Below, in pieces: positions 13,251 through 25,191 of a stretch of 64,000 bases of DNA. The stretch's first letter is position 1, and the number at the start of each line of letters is the position of its first letter. The DNA lies in assembly GCF_963583255.1 (NCBI RefSeq), contig NC_084819.1:1805501-1869500 (forward strand), in the 5' to 3' direction. Both the position numbers and the translations under genes were made by a program. This stretch comes from Pyrus communis (Eukaryota; Streptophyta; Magnoliopsida; Rosales; Rosaceae). Below the pieces are notes generated by a model, which ran no database searches, was not told where the DNA came from, and saw only the letters and a program-made list of their open reading frames with translations.

Positions 13251-13415
13251 TGTTAGTCATGAGTAAATATTAGGAAAAAAGGAATGTAAATACTAGGAGT
13301 CCTTTATTAAGTAGGTTTGTTTATAAGCTTTATTTTGTTTCCTTGTTGAACACTGATTGTACATGTATATATTTCTAAAGAAGCAATACAAGAAAAATTC
13401 CCGTAAAGTTCTATT
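13251..13415 (+). repeat. copia-1 3' LTR
   Basis: 165 bp, two differences from the 5' LTR. Preceded by the polypurine tract at 13,242-13,250 and followed by the target repeat AGTAC. Confidence 0.9.
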
Positions 13416-13420
13416 AGTAC

Positions 13421-14044
13421 TCTGCGTTTGTTTGAGTTTGAAAATATAATACTAAATTAATCAAGGAAATAGTAAGATCTAGTTTCTGTTCTCCAACTAT
13501 ACAGGAAATGATACGGATAGAAAATGTAGAAACTTTCAATTATCTTCTTGGATTTATAATTCTGGGTTTTGGTTGTTGAGTTTATATTTTCTCAGATGTT
13601 TGGTTCCCATCAATGAATTGTAACTGCAGAAAATGGAAGAACCAAAAGGGAAAAAGAAGAAAGAAGGCATGTGTACAACTGATTGAATAGCTTGTCTCTC
13701 ACTGTTTGTTTTTTATCATTGTTCTTTTTCATATGTGAACTCAACTACAAGAAGGGAAGAAGGCCCCAAACAGAGTTGGATCAAAAGGTTATAGTAAATA
13801 TAAAGATAAATGTACTAGTCATCCAATATTAATTTTAGAACAACTCCAAGTATGCATCTTGGTAAATGAGTGCCTATATTCGGGAGAAACTTTCCTACAC
13901 CTCGGTACAGCACTGTGCATTGAGACAATAACGAGATGCCTTGTGGGACATTTAAAACACACGGTATCATATTATTCATTCAGGATTAGACCGTGATCCA
14001 GGTGTCGATAAGTCAATCTCTGTCTATAGATTCTGCACACAGTT
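13421..14044 (+). other. Intron of the DCTPP1 pseudogene, middle part
   Basis: Single-copy intron sequence between copia-1 and copia-2, collinear with 42,545-43,140 of the intact gene. No coding content. Confidence 0.8.
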
Positions 14045-14049
14045 AAAGA

Positions 14050-14370
14050 TGTAGAAAAGGAGAGACCAGCAGAGAGAGCAGCGGAAAGAAAATGAGTGCA
14101 GGAAGTCATAAGTCTGTAATTCAGAGAATAGCTTAATTGATTATCTGCTATATCAATTGGTACATATATAAGTATATACATCATTGACTTTTGTATAACA
14201 ATTACAGGTAAGTAATTATACAATTAATGTAATACAATCAGCAAGTTTAATATGATGAAGAAGATCTTGGCTGAGTGGAGACAATTGAGGGATTGTTGTC
14301 TGGTTGACTTGTGCAACATTCTTCTGCAGATTTGGTGGAGTTATTTGTGGCTGTGATAATTTTCTTGTCA
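14050..14370 (-). repeat. copia-2 3' LTR
   Basis: 321 bp; on the plus strand it starts TGTAGAAAAGGAGAG and ends TTTTCTTGTCA. About 12 substitutions from the partner LTR at 19,324. Confidence 0.9.
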
Positions 14371-17300
14371 TCCCCCCTCAAGCGAAATGGAACGAAGTAA
14401 CGATTGAGCTTGAAGGTAAGAAAAGAGAACCGTTTGCGAGAAAAGCCTTTGGTGAAGACGTCGGCAATCTGATTGTGAGAGGAGATGTGACGAGTTTGAA
14501 GAACGCATTGAGCAAGTAATTCACGAACAAAGTGGTAGTCAATTTCGACGTGACGAGTACGAGCATGGAAGACGGGATTGGCAGCCATATGTAGGGCTGA
14601 AATATTATCAACAAGAATGCAAGGTGGAGTGCGTATGGGAATGCCTAGCTCACGAAAAAGATAACGATACCATCGTATTTCAGCCGCAGTGGTAGCGAGA
14701 ACGAGAGCACGGTATTCCGCTTCAGAGCTAGAACGGGACACTGTAGTTTACTTCTTAGCGGTCCAAGTAAGAAGATTGGGACCCAGAAAAATGCAAGGAC
14801 CGCTGATGGACCTAGGATCATCAACAAAACCAGCACAATGGGCGTCGGAAAAACCTCGAAGAGAGTAGTCTTGAGAGGAGCGAAAGAGTATGCCTTGCTC
14901 AACAGTTCCCTTGATATAACTGTAAATGCGCTTAAACGCTTGAAGATGAGTGGACTTAGGATTATGCATGAAATGACATACTTGATTGACTGCATAAGCG
15001 ATGTCAGGACAAGACAAAGTTAACTACTGAAGGCCACCAACCATACTTCGATAAGACTCAGGATCATAAACGGGATCGCCATCATATGCGGACAAGCGGG
15101 TGGAGGAAAGAAATGGAGTAGGACTTGGCTTGCACATGTCCATCTTGAACTTCTTGAGCAAGTCAGAAGCATAATGAGTCTAAGATAGAAAGAAGATGAC
15201 TTCTTGTTCGTGTGACCTCCATGCAAAGAAAAAAAATGAAGATCCCCTAACTTGCGGCTAGCAAAAGTGGCGCACAACAAATCAATAAACATGTGAATAG
15301 CAGCTGAATTAGATCTTGTGACAATCAAGTCATCAACACAAACGAGAACATACAACGAATATGTAGATGAGTGATTAATAAATAAAGACGCATCAGATTT
15401 GCTGTGAGAAAATCCTTGTTCGCATAGGAAAGCATTAAGTCGTTGGAACCAAGCTCGGGGGGTACGAGCAGCTCCAGCGGGAGCTCCTGCTCGAGGGACG
15501 GGCTCTGGAACAGGGCTGGATTGCCCGAGGGAGGAAGTCCAGCGTTGGCTGGCGAGGGAGCCCGAGCAGGCTCGAGTGCTAGGCCCGTCGATTCGTGCCT
15601 GCCCGAGCGCCCGAAGGCAATCTGACGTGGGCTGACGTCAGGACGACGTCTCCACGCTTTTTGAGGGCCACAAAGGTTGCTGCTGCTGTTCGGGGCAGCC
15701 ATGGCACTGGTGAGCCTGAGCTTGCTTCAAGGCGGCCATGAGAGCATTAGAGATGGGGGGCTCCATGCCAGGACTCATGTTTTGGGCAGTGGGCAACAGC
15801 TCCAGAGCCACACTGAAGCAGAGCTCTAGAGCTCGGCACTGCAGAGGGTGGGAGGAATTGGGATGAGATTGGATGCATGCTTGGCGGAGGAAGCCAGTGG
15901 GGGAGGACAAAAGGGTTCCATCAACCCGCTTCGGCAGAGACAAAGGCAGTAGCAGCAAATGAAATCAACGGTGGAGATGCAACTGTTAAGACAAGTTTTG
16001 TGAAAAAAATACTATTATTTTATAAATAAAAAAATACTATTATTTTTTAAAAAAAAAAATACTATTATTTTATTGCCTATTGCTAGAGTTATTCAAGTGC
16101 AACGGTGGAGATGCAAATGGCAGTTACTGTTCATTAAGGGCGGTTATTGTTCACTAGGTGGATTGAATAGTGAATAGCCTTGGGGGAGGGCTCCCACGTT
16201 GAAGTTGCTCTAAAGAGTTTTATGAAGCCAACAAACATACTTAGAGTGTTGGGAATCAACAAACCTAGGTGGTTGCTTTGTATAAACTCCCTCATGTAGA
16301 ATCCCATCAAGGAAAGCATTATGCACATCGAGTTGTTGGAGGGACCAATTGTTGGAATCAACAAGGGCAAGTATGGTCCGAATAGTTCCCGGTTTGACCA
16401 CAGGACTGAAGGTCTCGTGGTAGTCGAGGCCTTCTTGTTGATTGTATCCTTTGACAACGACGCGAGCTTTGTGTCTGCCAATAAAGCCATCCGCTTTCCG
16501 TTTAACTCGAAAGACCCTTGTACACCCTACAGTGTTCATTTTTGGTGTGGCGGGAATAAGGGACCAAGTATGATTTTGTATGAGGGCTTCATATTCTTCC
16601 TTCATTGCTTGCTGCCAGTGAGGGTGTTTCGAAGCTTGAGTGTAGCTAGTTGGCTCAAAGGAAAGAGGATCATGGAGAGCCGCTGTTAAACCGTGTGGTA
16701 GTGGGTGTCTATCCGTGCCATAAGTCAAAGTATTGATACTTTTGAACTTGTGATGAGCAGGAGAGGAATCTGGAGATGCAACAACTGGGATAGAGGTGGA
16801 ATTGTGCATGGCATCAGATTGGTCTAAAGCATGGTATGATGCATGGTCTGACGTCACTGGAGTAGAAGCTTGGTCTGGGGTCGCGGGTTCTTGTGCTTCT
16901 GAAGAAGCTACAGACTCATTTGGAGAAGCATCAGATGCGTGAGTGTCACTATTGGTGGCGCACGCTGGGCTGGCAACATGGTGAGAGACGGACGGGGCTG
17001 GCTCGTCGGAGCTATGATCAGTAGAGTGAATAGGAGCGGCAGTGCGAGGCTGTGTCAGGGGCAAAGACTCCAAAAAGAGTGGGGATGAAATCGATGCTTC
17101 GCCGGGCTGAGAAGGAGACCTGAGTTCTTGTTACGGAAAGGTTAATTCATCAAAAGAAACATTACGAGAGATGTAAACCTTACCGGAAGCCATATCGAGA
17201 CAACGATACCCTTTGTAATTGTTGTCATAACCAATGAAGACACATTTCACTGATTTGGGCATCAACTTGTGTTTGTTGTAGGGAACTAAGTACGGAAAGC

Positions 17301-19275
17301 AAGTGCAATCGAATGTTCGAAGAAAGCGATAATCCGGAATCATGGCAAATAATTTCTCATAAGGAGAGACATTCCCAAGGTTATGTAGAGGAAACGATTA
17401 ATGAGGAAATTCCGGAAAGCCAAACTAATGAATTCACCACCATCATCAATTTGTAACATTTTAATTGTGTGATTTAACTGATTCTCAATCATGCGTTTGA
17501 AAGTGACCAAGGTAGTCGCGACATCGGATTTGCGAACAAGAGGAAATAGCCAAACGAATCGTGAAAAATCATCGACAATAGATAAATAATACTTGTAGCC
17601 AAAACTAGACAAAGTCGGTGCAGGACCCCATACATCAAGGTGTAAAAGTTCTAGAGGGTGGGAAGTCACGGTCGTTCGAGCATTGAATGGTAGTCGACAT
17701 ACCTTGCCTAACGGACAAATGTGACAATTCTTATTAGAAGAAACATCACCGCCAATGGGGATGTGGTATTTGTTTGCCAAAACACGAAAGATAGCATCAG
17801 AAGGATGACCCAATCGAGCATGCCACACATCTCGGGTTGTTCGTTCGCCATAGAACACAAGCTTGGGAGTGACGTGAGAAGCAGCCCGAATATAGTAGAG
17901 ATCGCCATAGTTATGCCCAATAAGAAGTATTTGTCCCGTCGTCTTGTCCTTCACACGAAACATATATCATCCATCTCAAAACAGCAATTATTATCATAAC
18001 AGAATCGGCGAATCGACAATAGATTCTTTTTTATTGCAGGAACGTACAACACATCTTGAAGAGAAAGAGAGCCGCGTGAGACAGAAATGGAGGATTTGCC
18101 AATATGAGAGATAGGTAAATGCTCACCGTTGCCCACTATGATTGAATCAGTACCTGTGTAAGGTTGAACTTGAGTGAGGTGAGACGGATCATTAGTCATG
18201 TGATGGGTAGCTCCGGAATCGACGACCCAGGGAGGAGGGAGAAGCGGCAGTGGTGGCTGGGAGCTATGCAAAGTTTCCACGTTGCGGACATGTCTTGGCT
18301 TTATGACCAGGTTTGTCACAAAGTTCACAGGGCTTTCCATACTCAAAGTTTGACTGAGGCAGGGGCGATGCCGGTGTGGGAAGCAGAGGAGGTCGAGAAT
18401 CACTGGAGGAGCCATGATGGGTCTGATGAGAAGACCAATGTCGGTGACGGTTGGAATTGGGAGGACGCCAACCACCACCACGACGGCCGTGACCACGACC
18501 TGTGCCATGTTTCTAAGAAACAACACCATGCTGAGAGTCTCGGAAATTACCCGTGGCCCTTTTTGCATTGAAGGCAGCGCCATTGGACAAGGAGAGAGAC
18601 GACATCTTTTGAATAAGATGCTCTTCTTGAAGCAGCAGATCATAACAGTCATCAAAAGAAAGAGAAGGACGAAGATGAACTGATGTCTTAAACTCCTTAT
18701 ATTCGCGACCAAGCCCGTCAAGAATAGATTCGATAAGCTCATCGTCAGTGATGCTAGAACTAGCATAGTGAAGAGAATCAGAAAGGCTTCGAGCATGCAA
18801 TTAGTACTCACTCATAGGTTGCTCGGGGAGTTTTCTTCAAGTTACGGAGTTCGTCTCGAATAGTACGAAGGTGAATCTTAAAGAGGGGAGAGAGACGCTT
18901 CTCCAAGAGTGACCAGGCAGCATAGGCAGTGGTGCAAGAAAGCAGGATAGGCTTGATGGAGGAGGAACATGTGGCTTTAATCCAACTGAGGACCAGTTTG
19001 TCTTGAGAGTAGGTGGGATTGACGGAGCTGTCGTCAAGCCTTTTGGAGGGTTGAGAATTGCAGACCACAGTGTCTTCAAGACCATGAATCTCAAGAACAT
19101 CTTGGAATTGAGATCGCCAACTGAGATAATTGTTACAATCCATAGGAGTGTTGATCATGTGAGAGATATTGAAGGTAGTGGGAAGGGTTGGGGTGATTGT
19201 TGTCCTGATAGAAGAAGAGTCGGACGAGAGAGCAGCAGAAGAGGAGGTGGTTGAGGGGGCTGTAGGAGAGGCCAT
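14247..19275 (-). pseudogene. copia-2 gag-pol polyprotein, disabled
   Basis: Read from ATG at 19,275 downwards: gag (19,275 to about 18,300) with frame breaks near 18,805 and 18,510; protease VVDSGATHHMTND (about 18,225); GAG-pre-integrase VWHARLGHPS (about 17,830); integrase LHLDVWGPAP and QIDDGGEF. Near 17,400 the sequence jumps from the RNFL part of integrase to INR..TLGN, so the stretch holding the catalytic Glu is deleted. Reverse transcriptase begins near 16,650 (WQQAMKEEYEAL) and is cut at 16,210 by a harbinger-type insertion. It resumes near 15,460 with VCVDDLIVT at about 15,330. RNase H includes SRSSSEAEYRAL (about 14,735) and ARTRHVEIDYHFV. Several further frameshifts are present. 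Confidence 0.88.
15466..16210. mobile_element. Harbinger-type non-autonomous element in copia-2
   Basis: 745-bp insertion interrupting the reverse transcriptase. Ends are GAGCAGCTCCAGCG on the left and CGTTGAAGTTGCTC on the right, which are imperfect inverse complements. Flanks are TAC (15,463-15,465) and TAA (16,211-16,213), a near-match to the 3-bp TWA target of PIF/Harbinger. About 14 bases of copia sequence seem missing at the left junction. The outer parts match the element at 25,192-26,244 ('tgacgtgggctgacgtcagg' near 15,622; 'attcaagtgcaacggtggag' near 16,092), while the centres differ. Short open frames inside show no transposase signature. Confidence 0.75.
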
Positions 19276-19323
19276 AGAGGATCGAAATGCAGTAGCGTTA
19301 GCTGTTGGTTAAGGCTGATACCA

Positions 19324-19644
19324 TGCAGAAAAGGAGAGACCAGCAGAGAGTGCAGCGGAAAGAAAATGAGTGCAGGAAGTAATAAGTCTGTAATTCAGAG
19401 AATAGCTTAATTGATTATCTGCTATATCAATTGGTACATATATAAGTATATACGTCATTGACTTTTGTATAACAATTACAGGTAAGTAATTATGCAATTA
19501 ATGTAATACAATCAGCAAGTTTAATATGATGAAGAAGATCTTGGCTGAGTGGAGACAATTGAAGGATTGTTATCTGGTTGACTTGTGCAACATTCCTCTG
19601 CAGATTTGGTGGAGTTATTTGTGTCTGTGAAAATTCTCCTGTCA
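19324..19644 (-). repeat. copia-2 5' LTR
   Basis: 321 bp; on the plus strand it starts TGCAGAAAAGGAGAG and ends CTCCTGTCA. The initiator-tRNA primer site lies directly beside it at 19,311-19,323. Confidence 0.9.
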
Positions 19645-20072
19645 AAAGACCCCATTTTGATGTGATTACTCATGAGATTCTAATCATTATAACTTGGTCA
19701 GAGATCCCCTATTTTCCTTTCCCAATTTGGTGTATAATGTGCATTCAGGTCGGAGAAGTGGGAGAGCTATCAGAGATATTTCAGTGGAAAGGAGAGGTTC
19801 CAAGACTGCCATACTGGAAAGAGGAAGAGAAGCAACACCTGGGGGAAGAGCTCTCAGATGTGTTGCTCTACCTGGTTAGGCTCTCTGACGTTTGTGGCAT
19901 TATCTTGGTAAAGCCGCACCACGAAAGCTGGAGCTCAATGCCATCAAATACCAAGTCAAGCTTTGCAAGGGCTCCTCCAAAAAGTACACGCAGCTCAATG
20001 CAGAAGATAATACTACTATGTGTTGCAGTGATCATGGCGTCAGGCACCAAAAACAGTAGTTGTGAACGGTGA

Positions 20073-20289
20073 TATGTACAAATAGAGTCGGTTACAATTT
20101 TTTTAACAAAACTAGAGCTAGGAGATGCTTAACAGACGAGTTGAAGTCACCTTAATTGTATGCTTAGCCCGTCTAGTTCTGCTTTTGATTAGGAGTTTGT
20201 TTTTGTATTTAAGGATTGTGTAGCCTTTGTTATAGTATTTTGGTTTTGTAAAAAAAAAAAATAAATAAAGTTCTGAAGGTTGTCTATTT
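20073..20289 (+). other. 3' flank of the DCTPP1 pseudogene
   Basis: Collinear with 43,568-43,813 downstream of the intact gene. It ends at the hAT-type MITE target site. Confidence 0.7.
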
Positions 20290-21009
20290 TAGGGGTGGAA
20301 AAAAATTTCCAAAAATCCCGAACCGAACCGAAAAAATCCCAATCCCAAACCGAAATTCCCGAAATTTTCGTGGGATGCTATCCCGAACCGATCCCAAAAT
20401 TTCGGTATGGGATTCAGGATTGGCTTCTCAATATTTCGGAAATCCCATACCGAACCGAAAATATATAATGTTAATTATTATATATATATATATTTATACA
20501 TATATATATTATTCTTTTATAATTGATGCTAGTAGTTTCTAATTCATGCTCTGCAACCTGGAATGCCCTACACCTTGCATATTTTTCATGTTCTGTTTGA
20601 TATTCATGTGGATTTTATTATTGTTGCTGCCATGGCTGATGATTTCAAAAGACTTGATTCTTTTGTCTCTCAACAGATTGCAAAAAGGGTTTAATTAATT
20701 TGAATTTTGATTATGATAAAAACAGTCAGGCATGCCAGTGTTCAATTAAATGGTAGTGTGAATGAAATGAAATTCCTAGTTCATGAATGTGTTCTTGAAT
20801 TATATATTTGAAGAACAATTCATAATTTCATATTTCAATTTGGGATTCCCGATTTGTCCCAAAATCTCGAAAATATTTCGGAATTCCCGAAATTTGGGAT
20901 TCCCGAAAATTTGGTTTGGTATTGGTCTTCAAATTCCCGTCCCAAAAAATTTTGGTTTGGGATTCGGGATACTAGTTTCGGTATGGTATTCCATACCGAA
21001 CCACCCCTA
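20290..21009. mobile_element. hAT-type MITE with 8-bp target repeat
   Basis: 720 bp with terminal inverted repeats TAGGGGTGG / CCACCCCTA, flanked by a perfect 8-bp direct repeat GTCTATTT (20,282-20,289 and 21,010-21,017). An 8-bp target duplication is typical of hAT transposons. The interior is rich in short inverted motifs built on CCCGAACCGA and TTTCGGTATGGGATT. No transposase. Copy B shows the unoccupied site as GTCTGTTT near 43,808. Confidence 0.88.
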
Positions 21010-21017
21010 GTCTATTT

Positions 21018-21688
21018 CTAGCCTTGTAAGCTACAGTGTTCATGGTTTTTGCATGGTAGAGTCTGGTGTGATGGGTTATGGGGGATCAAAAATGCTTGGG
21101 CTGAGGACTGTTTTCGATGTTTTAATTGTTAGATCTTAATTTTTATATTTTTAAATAAAAATCTAATAATTAAAACACTTAGAGTATCAAGCATCGAATA
21201 ATGTCTAACGAGATATGTTAATGGGTTACGGGGGATCAAAAATGCTTGAGCTACTATTTTTGATGTTTTAATCGTTAAATCTTAATTTTTATATTTTTAA
21301 ATAAAGTTCTAATAGTTAAAATATTTACAGTAACAAGCATCCGATAATTGCATTGCCGCTAGGGCATGGCAGGGTGTGGGTTTTGATGGAGCAGAATATT
21401 TAGGGTGGGGAGGCACTGTCTTGTCTTCTGTGCCTGGCATCATATCAGAAATTTGGTTCCTGTGCCCTTGTGGTTGGGAACAAGGCATTGCTGGCTTTCA
21501 GCGGGACATTGAATTTGTGTTATATTTTCCTCAAGATTTATTAAGTTTAGCTTTAATAGGTTTGTTTTTTAAATTGGAAATTACTATTAACATTCTAAAA
21601 ATCTCATTTTACATTCTAAATTTTTTATAATTAGAAAGAAAAATATACTCATGACTTATGAGGAGTGTAGAATAAGATTTATAGTGTA
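21018..21688. other. Non-coding 3' flank, copy A
   Basis: Collinear with 43,814-44,340 in copy B. It contains two imperfect copies of a roughly 130-bp unit ('gggggatcaaaaatgcttg' at 21,079 and 21,230); copy B has the same doubling (43,880 and 44,017). No gene seen. Confidence 0.65.
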
Positions 21689-21693
21689 CTAAT

Positions 21694-21853
21694 TGTTGCG
21701 TGAGTTGGTTTAGAATAGAAATATGTAAATATTAGAGTCCTTTATTATGAATGATATTTTTTACGTCCTTTTTAGTTTACCTTGAAGAATAAGAATTATA
21801 TGTATTATATTTCCAATTATGCAATACATGAAAATTAAGCCGTAAATTCAATT
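21694..21853 (+). repeat. copia-3 5' LTR
   Basis: 160 bp, similar in layout to the copia-1 LTR ('gtcctttatta' core). Confidence 0.82.
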
Positions 21854-24800
21854 TGTGATCAAAGCCTAGCTGCCGTAACCCTAGAAACTATGAAACTTTT
21901 TTCCTTCCGCTGCTGTGTCGGTCGAATTGGTTCCTGCACAGTTGTTGCAGAAATCAGTTCAGGCCGTGTAACCTGGTATTGCAGGCTGTGATCCTGCTGC
22001 TGCTTCAAAGTACAAATTGTGCCGTGTATTGAGGCATGCGGGTTTTTCCGATTTTATACAGTGATTGGCTGCTGTTGCTGACCAAAACAAAAGGGGATTT
22101 TGATGCTGCTTGTTGCATGATTGCAACATGTAAAGGTACTGACCAAATAATAAAATAAAAAATGGATTTGCTCAACTCTAGCTGCTTGCTGCCTTTGGCA
22201 GCAGGTGATAATCTGTGGCCGTGTGGTCTTGTCTGTATTTCCATGAGTGGTGTTTCAGAAGCTGTAATCAAGCCCTAGAAGCAGTAATCATTGTGCCTTC
22301 TTGCTACAATTATCGTGTATTGGGATAATTGTCGCGTATTTGTGGTTGCCTTGTAATACTTTTGTGTGCTATTACAATGTCAAATACTAGCTGGATTTTG
22401 GATGTCGATGCAACGGATCATATGACGTATAATAAAATCTTATTTCAATCTATGACACGTCCTCGTAGAAAGTATGTGGCAACTGCCAATGGTTCTACTG
22501 TTGTTGTTGTTGGAGCAGGAACAATGTCTCTTACACCCTTTCTTCCCTTACATAATTGTTTATTGGTTTCATCATTGTCACATCACTTATTGTCTGTACC
22601 TCAAGTCACTGAACAATTGGATTGTGTTGTATTAATGTATCCTTCATTTTGCTTGCTTCAGGATATTCAAACAAAGGAGATCATTGGACGTGGCACTAAG
22701 AGAGATGGGCTATATTATCTGGATAACGTGGTTCTTGAAAGAGCTAATTTGATTCGTGAGTCACGTAATCGTAATCTACAGAAGGTATTGTTATTGCATC
22801 ATCTTTTGAGGCATGCATCGTTTGGTTATTTGAAACATATATTACCTGATTTGTTCAGTGGTATTGAAGACTCATAATTGAAATGTGAAGTATGTATTTT
22901 AGACAAAAGTCATCGTGCTTCATTTCCTCCAAGTATGAATAGAGCATCTTCTTCATTTGCACTAGTATAGTCTGATGTGTTGGGGTCTTCCCCTATTACA
23001 ACTACTTCGGGAATTAAATAGTTTATTACATTTGTTGATGATTGCACTCGTATGATATGGATTTATCTGTTGAAAAATAAAAGTGATGTTATTATGATTA
23101 TTCGGTCTTTCTCTCAGATGGTGGCTACACAATATTCCTTCATTATTAGGGCTCTTCGTTATGATAACGAGGGTGAATATGTTAACTCTGAGCTTTCTTC
23201 TTTTTTCCGAGATCAAGAAATTCTCCATGAGACCACTTGTCCTTATACCCCGCAACAAAATAGGGTGGTTGAAAGGAAAAACCGTCATATTTTGGAAACT
23301 GCTCGTACATTGATATTGGTGCGTCCGTGAGTTTTTGGCTGGACGCCATTACGAATGTTATGTATGTCATCAATCGCATGTCATCTCGGGTTGTAGAATT
23401 CCGTACTCCACTCCAAGTTCTGACAGAACATGTTCAGGTTGTCTCTACCAACACTCTTACTCCTCGAGTGGTGTTGCTTTTGTGCTCTATGGTGTGTTTT
23501 TCTTGGCTTTGCATCCCGACAGAAGGGTTATAAATGCTATCACCCTGAAACCCGCCACATGTATGTCACCATGGATGTGGCTTTCTCTGAATCTGAGTAT
23601 TTTTACACTCTTGTATTCTCACCTTCCGATCCCAAGGGGTAGAGTGTTATTTGTGATCTTAATGGTGTGTTTGGGTAGTTGGAGGTCCAAGACGTGCATC
23701 TTTCAGAATGAGATGACAATACCGTGCCAAAGGAGGAAGCAGGGTCTCGGTTGCTTCCTCATGAAGATGATATAGATGGGCAGCCACTGATTGTTGATGA
23801 GGAAACTTGTACTGAGAGCCCTTGTGCTGCAGGTGGTGTTCAGCCAGTTGCTATCGAGGCCGAGCTAGCTTCACCGCAAGCATCTGCCGAAGCTAGTTGC
23901 CATGAGATTTATGCCGAAGCTTCCCTCCTTTCTCTAGCTCGATTGTGCCATCGTCCAATCTGTCTTCTCTGAATATCCATGAGGTAAGTACTAGTGATGC
24001 TCATGTAACTAATGATGTTATAAGTACATATAAACTGCCACCAAGGCAAAATCATGGTGTACCTCCTGGCAGGTTCTCTCCAGAAGGAAAAGTAAAGTAT
24101 CCCATAACAAATTATGTGTCATGTGAAAACCTTTCACTTGAACGTCAAGCTTGGGTGAACAATGTGGAGTCAATTCAAGTGCCAACTCAGGTACAGGAAG
24201 CTTTGAAGAGTCAAGAATGGGTGGAAGCAATGGATGAAGAGATTGCAGAAAAATAATACATGGGAAGTAATGGAGTTTCCAAAAGGGAATAAGCCAGTTG
24301 GGTGCCGATGAGTTTTTACATTTAAATACAAAGTTGACGGTTCACTCGACAGGTATAAGGTGCGGTTAGTAGAAAAATGATATACTCAAACGTATGATGT
24401 TGATTACTAGGAAACTTTTTCTCCAGTGCCTAAGATGAATACGGTACGAGTTCTTATCTCATTAGCTGCAAATTTGAATTGGCCATTGAAACAATTTGAT
24501 GTAAAAAATGCGTTTCTTCATGGACATTTGGAGGAGGAAGTGTATATAGATTTTCCTCCAGGATATGATAATAGAGGAAAAACGAGAGTGTGCCGATTGT
24601 GGAAGTCTCTTTATGGGCTAAAGCAGTCACCTCATGCATGGTTTGGAAGATTCACTCAGACCATGAGAAAGAATGGGTATTATCAGAGTCATTCTGATCA
24701 TACTATATTTGTGAAACGAAGGAACAGTAAAGTAACAGCTTTAATTATTTATGTGGATGATATGATAATTACAGAGGGTGATTCAGATGAGATTGTCAAA

Positions 24801-25191
24801 CTATAGAAGAACCTTGCGGCTGAGTTCGAGATGAAGAGTTTGGGTGACTTAAAGTATTTTTTTAGGAGTTGAGGTTGCTCGTTCGTCCAAAGGTATTTTC
24901 TTGTCTCAAAGGAAGTATATTCTTGATTTCGTCAAAGTTATTTTCTTGTCTAAAAGGAAGTATGTTCTTGATTTGCTAAAGGAAACAGGTATGCTTGGGT
25001 GTAAACCTGTGGATACGCCTATTATGGAGAAACATCACTTAGGGATCAAGAACTAGTGGATAAAGGCGGATATCAGAGGGTGGTAGGAAAACTAATTTAT
25101 TTAGCTTATACCCGTCCAGATATAGCCTATGCAGTGAGTGTGGTGAGTCAATTTATGCACTCACCAAGTGTGGATCATATGGCTACTGTTA

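Larger units (their letters stand above)
8415..13415 (+). mobile_element. copia-1: complete Ty1/copia retrotransposon
   Basis: 5,001-bp element with two 165-bp LTRs (8,415-8,579 and 13,251-13,415) and a perfect 5-bp target repeat AGTAC (8,410-8,414 and 13,416-13,420). The 5' LTR is followed at once by TGGTATCAAGAGC (8,580), a primer-binding site for initiator methionine tRNA. The purine tract AAGGGGGAG lies just before the 3' LTR. Domain order is gag, protease, integrase, reverse transcriptase, RNase H, which defines copia. The LTRs differ at only two positions by my reading (C/A near 8,429 and A/G near 8,568), so the insertion is young. Copy B shows the empty target AGTAC at 42,540-42,544. 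Confidence 0.95.
14050..19644 (-). mobile_element. copia-2: Ty1/copia retrotransposon, minus strand
   Basis: 5,595-bp element with 321-bp LTRs at 14,050-14,370 (3' LTR) and 19,324-19,644 (5' LTR), flanked by the 5-bp target repeat AAAGA (14,045-14,049 and 19,645-19,649). On the minus strand the LTR starts TGACAAG/TGACAGG and the 5' LTR ends CTTTTCTGCA, followed directly by TGGTATCAGCCTT, an initiator-tRNA primer site (19,311-19,323). A polypurine tract (minus-strand GAGGGGGGA) abuts the 3' LTR. I count about 12 differences between the LTRs (near 3.7%), so it is older than copia-1. A 745-bp harbinger-type element sits in its reverse transcriptase. Copy B has the corresponding site unoccupied at about 43,141. 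Confidence 0.94.
7717..20072 (+). pseudogene. dCTP pyrophosphatase 1-like pseudogene (copy A)
   Basis: Two-exon relic of the MazG-like all-alpha NTP pyrophosphohydrolase family, paralogous to the intact gene at 41,595-43,567. Exon 1 is 7,717-7,844 and exon 2 is 19,749-20,072; the GT at 7,845 and the AG before 19,749 are conserved. It is disabled by a TGG-to-TAG change (7,804-7,806), a 1-base deletion near 7,821 (AGCCTAG instead of AGCCCTAG), an in-frame loss of one glycine codon near 19,803, and a 1-base deletion near 19,902 in GGCATT(G)ATCTTGG. Exon 1 also lacks four codons after the start relative to its sister. The intron has grown to 11.9 kb, against 1.5 kb in the sister copy, because it contains copia-1 (same strand) and copia-2 (opposite strand). 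Exon 2 still shows the GEVGELSEIFQW and GEELSDVLLY metal-binding helices. Confidence 0.9.
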
